Shown piece by piece: positions 37,476 to 43,233 of a DNA stretch of 43,233 nucleotides. Both the position numbers and the translations under genes were made by a program. The stretch is taken from the NCBI GenBank assembly GCA_903871545.1, contig CAIQHG010000063.1:1-43233 (forward strand). Direction: 5' to 3'. Below the pieces are notes generated by a model. The model did not search any database. It saw nothing but the letters and a program-made list of their open reading frames with translations, and was not told where the DNA came from. Source of the stretch: an uncultured Burkholderiales bacterium (GTDB lineage Bacteria > Pseudomonadota > Gammaproteobacteria > Burkholderiales > Burkholderiaceae_C). The number at the start of each line of letters is the position of its first letter. Within the stretch, counting starts at the first letter, position 1.

Positions 37476-39464
37476 ATGTCCATAGAAGTTAATGACAATT
37501 CAAGTATCCAAACAGTTTTAAAGACTCCCAGGAAAGCTTTGTCTCGAGTCTTTGGGTTTGCTTTAGTTGTGTGTGTATGGGTGACTTGCTCAGTGGCTCA
37601 GGCTGACGATCCTAAAGAAACGTGGATACAGTATCCGCCTAGGGCTGCTGTCAAGCTCACTGAGCAAGTCCAAGCGTTTAAGGAAATGGAATTAGAGAAA
37701 AAGGGTGTTGCTGCTGGTGAGCTCAAAAAGCGTGAAGAAAAAATTGACCTGACACCCCTGAAAGAAACAAAACTAGAGTCCACTGAAAAACCACAAAGCG
37801 AAGAAAAGAAAATTGAGCCCCCCAAGCCTCGTGAGAGAAAGCTTTTGAGTCAGGATGAGTCTTGGGCTCAAGATCACAAGACAAAAACCACGACTCTAAA
37901 ATATGACGACGGCACCCTTGACTGGAAAGTGGACGTCATCGAACCTACCCCTGGACAGCCAACTTACAAAGCCGATATTCAATCGATTCCTATGAGCTAC
38001 GCAGATGGAACCCAATCCATTGTGACTAGAAAAGCCAAAAGTGTGGATCAACAGTGGGGAAGAGATCATTCAACTAAAACATTAATTTACAAATTTAGTG
38101 ATGGAACTTCCAACATTGAAATTAAAAATATTCCCAAAAAATACAGTCAACCTGAATTTAAGAACGGAATTGAAAAAATCACGATAACTTTTGGCGACGG
38201 TACTCAAAGAGTCGAGGAAAATGAGGCGATTGACCGTAAAACTATTTGGTCAAAAGATCATTTGGTTCAAACCATCATCTATTATTTCGAGGACGGGAAA
38301 AGCTTTGAGGAAAGAATTGAAACTCCAAGAGTTTTGAGCACTCCTATCTATAAAGATGATCAAGAAATTATTAAAGCTACTTACGGGGACGGTTTTACAC
38401 AGGAGATTATCGAAACTGCCGTGGATACTAAGGTAAGTTTTGCAAGCGATCATCAAACTAAAACGACAACTTATATTTTTAAAGACGGCACTATCAACGA
38501 GGTCGTATCCACGATCCCTAGGGATGAAGTAGCAAAGTCATATAAAGGCAATTTGCAAGTATTGACGTATTTGTACCCTGATGGCACAAAGACAGCGGTT
38601 ACCAAAAAAGCTGTTTCTGAAAAACTCTCTTGGTCTGAGGACCATTTGATAAAAACACTTGAGTATCAATTTGCCGATGGGTCTGTAAATAAAGTGGTCT
38701 CTGAGGTAAAGCCAGAAACATCTAAGCCCGTTTACAAGAAAAATTTACAATTTATCAATTATAAATTTGGGGACGGAACTACTAAATCGGTTGTAAATAA
38801 GGCGATATCTGAAGATACGAGTTGGTCGGAGAGCCGTCTTTACAGGACGGTGACCTATAAATTTGCCAACGGAGGTGTGAGCAGTGAGGAGTTTAGTGAG
38901 CCACAAAAACTTGCAGATAAAAAGAACACCGTCGCCGCGCTAGATAGTGAACCCAAGGTTAAGCTTGAAGCGGATAGAGAGCAAAAATTGGTACTAAACG
39001 TTGTAAAGGTAGACAACGTACCAGAAGATACAAAAACCAATCAAAATAACCGTGTCAGTCCAACAAAGTCTGCTGTAGGCGCAGAGCTTTTGACAAAGAA
39101 GTCTGAGGAATTTAGTTTTAAAAATATAATCAACAAGTTTTTAGATAAAAGTAGCGATGACGAGCAGATCAATGATCATAAGATTTCCAGCAACTCTGCC
39201 AATCAACCTGTCTACTTACAAGGCCTACAAATTATTACTAAGCCTGCAATTGATGGTAAAACCGTCACTCTTACCTACAAAGCAATTGACAAGGAGGAGA
39301 GTTGGAGTAATGATAAAAGTAAAAAAATTACGACTTATAAATTTGCTGATGGAACAGTCAATAAAGTTATTACTGACGTCAATAGCCAAGTGAGTAAAGC
39401 CCCTAAGCCCAACTTATTCACAGGCGACGAGGAATTAACACGCCGCACCCTTGCTGACGATTGA
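37476..39464 (+). CDS. Exported protein with 64-residue repeats, unknown family
   Basis: A 662-residue protein that I do not recognise. The N-terminus has a signal peptide (VFGFALVVCVWVTCSVAQA, cleavage near residue 43). A Lys/Glu/Pro-rich linker (about 60-125) follows. From Trp130 a tandem array begins: W-x2-DH-x2-KT, then Y-x-F-x-DG, then Y-K-x3-Q, then F/Y-x-DG. The lead aromatic falls at 130, 194, 258, 322, 386 and 450, exactly 64 apart. The sixth unit breaks off near 475; after about 96 other residues its second half resumes at 578 and a seventh unit starts at Trp610. No C-terminal anchor is seen. No Shine-Dalgarno precedes the ATG; a TTG at 37539, with AGGAAAG before it, would give a compact signal peptide. 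An extracellular or periplasmic structural or binding role is inference. Confidence 0.8.
   Translation: MSIEVNDNSSIQTVLKTPRKALSRVFGFALVVCVWVTCSVAQADDPKETWIQYPPRAAVKLTEQVQAFKEMELEKKGVAAGELKKREEKIDLTPLKETKLESTEKPQSEEKKIEPPKPRERKLLSQDESWAQDHKTKTTTLKYDDGTLDWKVDVIEPTPGQPTYKADIQSIPMSYADGTQSIVTRKAKSVDQQWGRDHSTKTLIYKFSDGTSNIEIKNIPKKYSQPEFKNGIEKITITFGDGTQRVEENEAIDRKTIWSKDHLVQTIIYYFEDGKSFEERIETPRVLSTPIYKDDQEIIKATYGDGFTQEIIETAVDTKVSFASDHQTKTTTYIFKDGTINEVVSTIPRDEVAKSYKGNLQVLTYLYPDGTKTAVTKKAVSEKLSWSEDHLIKTLEYQFADGSVNKVVSEVKPETSKPVYKKNLQFINYKFGDGTTKSVVNKAISEDTSWSESRLYRTVTYKFANGGVSSEEFSEPQKLADKKNTVAALDSEPKVKLEADREQKLVLNVVKVDNVPEDTKTNQNNRVSPTKSAVGAELLTKKSEEFSFKNIINKFLDKSSDDEQINDHKISSNSANQPVYLQGLQIITKPAIDGKTVTLTYKAIDKEESWSNDKSKKITTYKFADGTVNKVITDVNSQVSKAPKPNLFTGDEELTRRTLADD
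37863..39395 (+). repeat. 192-bp (64-residue) coding repeat array
   Basis: Units start at 37863, 38055, 38247, 38439, 38631 and 38823, then after an interruption at 39303. Each holds two Asp-Gly turns at +15 and +47 from the lead aromatic, i.e. 32 residues apart, so the array is also a 32-residue half-repeat. The units are diverged at the DNA level, which points to an old duplication kept by selection rather than a recent expansion. Confidence 0.85.
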
Positions 39465-39542
39465 ATTGCCTTTCTCGCTCAATCAAAACCTCAAAAATAA
39501 GCTACTATTTGCATCTGCGTACTACCTTAAAGGATCGTCATC

Positions 39543-40211
39543 ATGCAAACAGCTTTGGTTATCGGTGCATCTCGGGGGATAGGAAAAGAATTTGTCAGTC
39601 AACTTCTTCAGGGGAACTGGAGCGTCTACGCAAGTGCAAGGACTCCCAAAGACATTGAGCACCTAAACTCATTGGGGGCCAAGGGCATTGTTTTAGATGT
39701 TACCGATCAGGATTCACTAAGAAGTGCTCTGCTGTCTTTAAACAAAGTCAGTTTGAACTTGGTGATATATGTTGCAGGAATTTACGGACCAGAACAAGGC
39801 GCCACCCACGCACCCAGCGCCGCTGAATTTAACCAAGTCATGCATACCAATGTTCTTGGCGCAATGCAATCAATTGAATTGTTAGCGCCCGCCCTTGGCC
39901 TGAGTAAGGGCAAGTTCATTTTCATCAGTAGCTTAATGGGTAGCGTGTCTGCTACGCAAAGTAGTTTTGGTTGGGTTTACCGAAGCTCAAAAGCCGCATT
40001 AAATATGTGCGTTAAAGCGGCTAGCTTTGATTATCCAGACGTTATTTGTGCGCTCATGAATCCTGGTTGGGTCAGGACTGATATGGGTGGGAGCAACGCT
40101 TCCATCTCGGTCAACCAAAGTGTGTCTGGGATGCTTGATGTAATAAGTCGTTTATCGATTAAAGACTCAGGTAGCTTTCAAAGTTATGAGGGAAGGCCTA
40201 TGCAGTGGTAA
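39543..40211 (+). CDS. Short-chain dehydrogenase/reductase (SDR)
   Basis: Classical SDR oxidoreductase of 222 residues using NAD(P). The nucleotide loop GASRGIG (8-14), YVAGIYG (about 76-82, in place of NNAG), Asn103, the Ser at about 129-130 (IFISSLMGS) and the Tyr146-x3-Lys150 motif (YRSSK) make a complete active site. Arg after the loop (SARTP, about 31-35) suggests NADP preference. PGWVRTDMGG follows near the C-terminus. The sequence resembles the C-factor/short SDR group. AAAGGA precedes the ATG. It lies 78 bases after the repeat-protein gene on the same strand; a functional link is not evident. Confidence 0.9.
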   Translation: MQTALVIGASRGIGKEFVSQLLQGNWSVYASARTPKDIEHLNSLGAKGIVLDVTDQDSLRSALLSLNKVSLNLVIYVAGIYGPEQGATHAPSAAEFNQVMHTNVLGAMQSIELLAPALGLSKGKFIFISSLMGSVSATQSSFGWVYRSSKAALNMCVKAASFDYPDVICALMNPGWVRTDMGGSNASISVNQSVSGMLDVISRLSIKDSGSFQSYEGRPMQW

Positions 40212-40230
40212 GCTCATAAGCTCATAAGCT
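40209..40230. repeat. 8-bp tandem repeat at the SDR gene end
   Basis: TAAGCTCA occurs twice and then partly a third time, starting at the SDR stop codon. It is a short direct repeat, probably slippage; it also lies at the convergent end with the next gene. Confidence 0.5.
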
Positions 40231-40249
40231 TGTATCCGCGCACAAAGCA

Positions 40250-40852
40250 TTAAGAGTCAGAGGCGACTGCGTTTTTGTTAATATTTACTTTGGGTGTATA
40301 ACCACTAGGTTGAATCCAGTGCACGCCGTACCCTGCATTACTTGTTACTTTATTTGAAGGGGGGGCACTAGTGATGTAGTAACTTGGGCAGTCATATCTT
40401 GCAATGTCTTGAGCGTTTAGCGGAAAAGAATTGCAGTTTGAAAACTTTCTGAACGCAGATGTGTAAATCCCGCATTCGAATTCTGTATCACTGGTCTGCT
40501 CCAAGAAAACACATCTTTTGTTGAGGCAACAGTTTCCGCATTTAATGCAGGAACCTTCAATATGAGCCGGTACTTCGTTCTCCAAGCCAACTACGTCGGT
40601 GAAATAGTGATCTAAAGGTCCTTCTTTTAAGGCATCAATGTAGATCAAAAGTTTGGAGATCGTGATCCAATAGTTGAGGATAAACTTTGGCTTAAAGAAA
40701 ACTACAGTTAAGAGAATGGGTTGAACTGGTAGAAGTATATAAAAGACAATGACGCTTAAATGCTTAGCTGCCTTAGTAAGAATATGTTTGAAAATTTTTG
40801 CACCTGAATGAACGTTTAAAACTTTGACTACTTTATGCACAATTGATGACAA
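40250..40852 (-). CDS. YkgJ-type Cys-cluster protein with membrane segment
   Basis: The central part has the zinc/iron-chelating pattern of the YkgJ (PF03692-like) family: Cys102, Cys105, Cys108 and Cys109 (SCIKCGNCCLN), Cys114, Cys127 (CGIYTSAFRKFSNC) and Cys140, followed by FPL; Cys155 may also take part. In front is a hydrophobic stretch (about 33-53, VIVFYILLPVQPILLTVVFF) that looks like a membrane segment, which typical YkgJ proteins lack. The TTG at 40852 is the frame's first start and has no ribosome-binding site, so the N-terminus is uncertain. Function of the family is not established; metal binding is inferred from the cysteines. It converges with the SDR gene. Confidence 0.75.
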   Translation of the reverse strand: MSSIVHKVVKVLNVHSGAKIFKHILTKAAKHLSVIVFYILLPVQPILLTVVFFKPKFILNYWITISKLLIYIDALKEGPLDHYFTDVVGLENEVPAHIEGSCIKCGNCCLNKRCVFLEQTSDTEFECGIYTSAFRKFSNCNSFPLNAQDIARYDCPSYYITSAPPSNKVTSNAGYGVHWIQPSGYTPKVNINKNAVASDS

Positions 40853-40928
40853 TATTGTGAAATGGTCACTAAAAAATCAATTTTCAATTGTTTTAATAAT
40901 TTTTTCTAGATGCAATTAAATCTCTCAT

Positions 40929-41882
40929 TTATTCTGATGGGGCTCCAGACTCACGTACTATTTTCTCATATCTGATGAGCTCAGATTTTGCAAATGCTAG
41001 AAATTCATTAGAAGAACCGCCTAAGATTTCAGCCCCCATTTCTTCAAACTTTGATTTAATGTCTGGCCTTTGAAGAATGGCGTTAAGTTCTTTGTTCAAT
41101 CTATCAGTGACTTCGGGAGGTGTTTTCGGGGGGAGCATAACGCCGTACCAAGCCGAGGCCATCATGTTTACACCGGACTCTTTGAAGGTAGGCAAATTGG
41201 GTAGTGCATTTAATCTTCGATCAGAGGCAACGGCAACGGGTCTGAGTAGCCCGGCTTTAATGCTTGAAAGCGATCCAGTGTCAATCATCATGTCAATGTG
41301 TCCCGCAATGAGGTCCTGAGCTGCGGGACCGCTTCCCTTGTAGGGGACATGATTGATGTCGATGTGAGTCACAGTTTTAAACTCCGCTCCAGCGAGGTGC
41401 TGCGAGCCCCCGACCCCAGCAGATCCGTAAGAGAACTGGCCCGGATGCTGTTGGCTATCAAGAATAATATCCTTCAAGGTGAACCAGCGAGATTTAGTGG
41501 GTACAACCATGACATTGGGGATTGAGCAAATTAAAATGACGTGCGTAAAATCATTAATCGGATCAAAACCCAGTTTTGAATAAAGATAGGGACCCGCTGC
41601 GTTGGTTGAACTCGTTGCCACTAGCAATGCGTACCCATCGGGCTTTTCTTTTACAAATAGCTGTGTCCCGATTGTCCCTCCAGCGCCGCCCTTGTTCTCA
41701 ACAATGACGGATGTGTTCATTGATTTTGCAAGCGCTTGCCCAAGAATACGCCCAATTTGATCGGTTGCGCCTCCTGGGGCCCAAGGAACGATGACTCTAA
41801 TGGGTTTTGAGGGGTAATTTTCAGACCACGCTATTAGCGGCAAACTCAAAACGATAAAAATGAATAGGCTAAATTTTTTCAA
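40929..41882 (-). CDS. Bug/TctC-family periplasmic substrate-binding protein
   Basis: Extracytoplasmic binding protein of the tripartite tricarboxylate transporter type, very abundant in Burkholderiales. The signal peptide is MKKFSLFIFIVLSLPLIAWS. The mature part has the family pattern YPSKPIRVIVPWAPGGATDQIGRILG, then VIVENKGGAGGTIGTQ, YGSAGVGGSQHLAGAEF, NHVPYKGSGPAAQDLIAGHIDMM and SAWYGVMLPPKTPPEV. A length of 317 residues is typical. The start codon is a TTG at 41882, preceded in frame by a stop. No tctA/tctB membrane genes are in the window, so it is an orphan receptor here; the ligand, usually a carboxylate, cannot be read from sequence. Confidence 0.93.
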   Translation of the reverse strand: MKKFSLFIFIVLSLPLIAWSENYPSKPIRVIVPWAPGGATDQIGRILGQALAKSMNTSVIVENKGGAGGTIGTQLFVKEKPDGYALLVATSSTNAAGPYLYSKLGFDPINDFTHVILICSIPNVMVVPTKSRWFTLKDIILDSQQHPGQFSYGSAGVGGSQHLAGAEFKTVTHIDINHVPYKGSGPAAQDLIAGHIDMMIDTGSLSSIKAGLLRPVAVASDRRLNALPNLPTFKESGVNMMASAWYGVMLPPKTPPEVTDRLNKELNAILQRPDIKSKFEEMGAEILGGSSNEFLAFAKSELIRYEKIVRESGAPSE

Positions 41883-41953
41883 TGTGATACTTCAGTAGTC
41901 TTTAAATATTCATTCTAAACTTCTAATTAATTTTAAAAAACTATTTCCGAAAC

Positions 41954-43233
41954 TTAATTTAACAGCGAGAGACACTCCCCTCCTGGATAGGAGTAGGATT
42001 TAAAGTGTTTTATCCAATCCGTTGTGAGCTCTGATATTTTGAGGCTCTTAATTCCTCTCAAACTCTCCCCTGATAGCTTGGCAGCAGCTAGAAACGATTC
42101 GTTATCCTGGGTTCTCAAAATAAAATAGGCACCGTAATTGAGTGGCTCCAAATTGCTTGCGTCTTTAAAGATGAAGCAGCCGATATTATTAATTTTCCTA
42201 TCAATAAGTCGAGTGATGCCGGGGAATAAATTGACAGCTTGTTCAGTTGCAATGTCAGTTTTTGTTGAACTATGCGAATCAGGACTAAGCGAATCAGGAC
42301 TAAGAGTATTAGGATTAAGCGGAGATAGGCTCTGCGCATCAGGGGTTTGTGTATCAGAAATTTGTCTATCAGGAATCTTTGTAGTAATAGTCCAAGGCAT
42401 GACCTCTGGTGATATTGAGAGATCAATATCTTTGTTATCGTTGAATTGAATCAATACAGCCTTTCGATTTTCTTTGGCAATCAAAGCTTTGCGAAAATCT
42501 GAAAGTAAGGGGCCGACCAAATTACGCCATTTCACATAAGACTTACCCACTCCGTTTTGAACGTCACCAAAAATGAACTGTGGTTCAGGTATTCCGTAGA
42601 TGTATTCCACAAAGGCTTGAACAACTGGACTTTGCTCAAAACAGCTGCGTACATTAGAGGGGTTGTTATACCAAGAGCTATCTCCTCGAGCCTCATCAAT
42701 AAAGCTTTTCATGATGATTGCCGTATCTAAACTGCTGACATCCATTTTGCTCAGCTTCTCAAACCCAAGCGCACACGCAGTTTTAAATTCTTTATCAGAC
42801 GCGCGAGCCACTGCGATAAGCAAACTTGGTGAAGTATTATTAAGAGATTGAAGGAAATTTTCACTAACTCCTTGCATTTTAAAATTCAACACTCTTACGG
42901 GCGAGAGGTCCTCATTCAAATTAAGATTTTCAATAGAGCTGATGGTTGTATTGAATAAACTTCTTGTAAAGTTGAATGAAAACTTGACAGTAAAGAGCTT
43001 TGTTTTCTCAGCTTTCGGATCGTTTTGAAGTTGCTGAATTTTTTTATCTGTTAATTCACCCATGTTTTTGTTGGACCTATAAACCCCCACCTCAACAGAG
43101 TTGATTCCGCCCCGAAGCTGTGACCAGTTTAGGGGTATGGGTACTTTTGCATCTATCATCGCGTTCAGTAGCTTATTTGCACGAGTTTGAGTTTCAGATA
43201 TCACGGAGCTCCCCACTGTGCTTGTAATTCCTC
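41954..43233 (-). CDS. Unrecognised two-part protein, 5' end cut by window
   Basis: The frame is open to the right edge. A GTG at 43216 could start a 420-residue protein, but the true start may lie outside. I recognise no family. The N-terminal part (about 1-285 from that GTG) has a regular mix of strands and helices with no membrane segment. A low-complexity linker rich in Ser, Pro, Asp and Thr (about 285-325) is built of five-residue units such as IPDRQ, ISDTQ, TPDAQ and LSPDS. A C-terminal part of about 95 residues follows (LIDRKINNIGCFIFKD...), ending SYPGGECLSLLN. It is 71 bases upstream of the Bug gene on the same strand. Confidence 0.65.
   Translation of the reverse strand, partial: GITSTVGSSVISETQTRANKLLNAMIDAKVPIPLNWSQLRGGINSVEVGVYRSNKNMGELTDKKIQQLQNDPKAEKTKLFTVKFSFNFTRSLFNTTISSIENLNLNEDLSPVRVLNFKMQGVSENFLQSLNNTSPSLLIAVARASDKEFKTACALGFEKLSKMDVSSLDTAIIMKSFIDEARGDSSWYNNPSNVRSCFEQSPVVQAFVEYIYGIPEPQFIFGDVQNGVGKSYVKWRNLVGPLLSDFRKALIAKENRKAVLIQFNDNKDIDLSISPEVMPWTITTKIPDRQISDTQTPDAQSLSPLNPNTLSPDSLSPDSHSSTKTDIATEQAVNLFPGITRLIDRKINNIGCFIFKDASNLEPLNYGAYFILRTQDNESFLAAAKLSGESLRGIKSLKISELTTDWIKHFKSYSYPGGECLSLLN
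42274..42382. repeat. Two clusters of 15-bp tandem repeats in a linker
   Basis: GCGAATCAGGACTAA occurs at 42274-42288 and exactly again at 42289-42303, with a diverged third copy at 42304-42318. A second 15-bp family starting ATCAG runs through 42338-42352, 42353-42367 and 42368-42382. Both keep the reading frame, giving five-residue repeats in the linker of the unrecognised protein. Confidence 0.8.

Noticed and set aside
37863..39395. CRISPR-like array in the 192-bp repeats
   Set aside because: The units are long, diverged, coding and have no spacers; they are protein repeats.
42138..42449. Plus-strand frame of 103 codons in the Ser/Pro linker region
   Set aside because: It is an artefact of the in-frame 15-bp repeats, which keep several frames open; the minus-strand frame is long and extends on both sides.
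35643..43233. Defence island, prophage or mobile element in the accessory stretch
   Set aside because: No integrase, transposase, nuclease, toxin-antitoxin pair, capsid gene or flanking direct repeats; genes are single units of unrelated families.

Overview
The window comes from a betaproteobacterium, most likely of the order Burkholderiales. GC content is moderate (about mid-40s percent by eye) and the genome is compact: no gap between genes exceeds 300 bases. The evidence for this placement is gene order: lepA-lepB-rnc-era-recO-pdxJ-acpS-nagZ; trpF-trpB-trpA-accD; leuC-leuD-leuB-asd-fimV-truA; and gntR-sdhCDAB-sdhE-gltA divergent from mdh. A Bug/TctC-type periplasmic binding protein fits as well. 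I cannot name a species. I see no rRNA, tRNA, CRISPR array, insertion sequence, integrase or phage structural gene.

Layout. (1) 1-6830, plus strand: a housekeeping run for translation, protein export, RNA processing, recombination, vitamin B6, carrier-protein activation and cell-wall recycling, ending in a small zinc-ribbon gene and a terminator. (2) 6874-19582, minus strand: lysS, accD, trpA, trpB, trpF, truA, a fimV-like gene, asd, leuB, leuD, leuC. (3) 19786-31922: a TCA-cycle block. On the minus strand gntR, sdhC, sdhD, sdhA, sdhB, sdhE, gltA and a Cys-rich unknown; on the plus strand, starting divergently from gntR, mdh, a CitE-like lyase, a small secreted unknown and acnB. Two strong inverted repeats, one before sdhC and one between gntR and mdh, are candidate operators. 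(4) 31946-35541: a Bacillus-type GMP reductase and a UvrD/PcrA helicase. (5) 35643-43233: a more accessory stretch with frequent strand changes: exported metallo-beta-lactamase-fold hydrolase, 2OG-Fe(II) oxygenase, a large exported repeat protein, SDR oxidoreductase, YkgJ-type Cys-cluster protein, orphan Bug binding protein and an unrecognised protein cut by the window edge.

How the genes work together. Citrate synthase, aconitase B, succinate dehydrogenase with its flavinylation factor, and malate dehydrogenase are all in region 3 around one GntR-type regulator, which suggests a shared regulon. Tryptophan and leucine synthesis, aspartate semialdehyde dehydrogenase and acetyl-CoA carboxylase beta sit side by side in region 2.

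The most unusual object is the 662-residue exported protein at 37476-39464. It carries five complete and two partial units with an exact 64-residue period, each divisible into two 32-residue halves marked by an Asp-Gly turn. The sixth unit is split by an insertion of about 96 residues. I do not recognise the family. I found no convincing evidence for a defence system or other multi-gene novel system.
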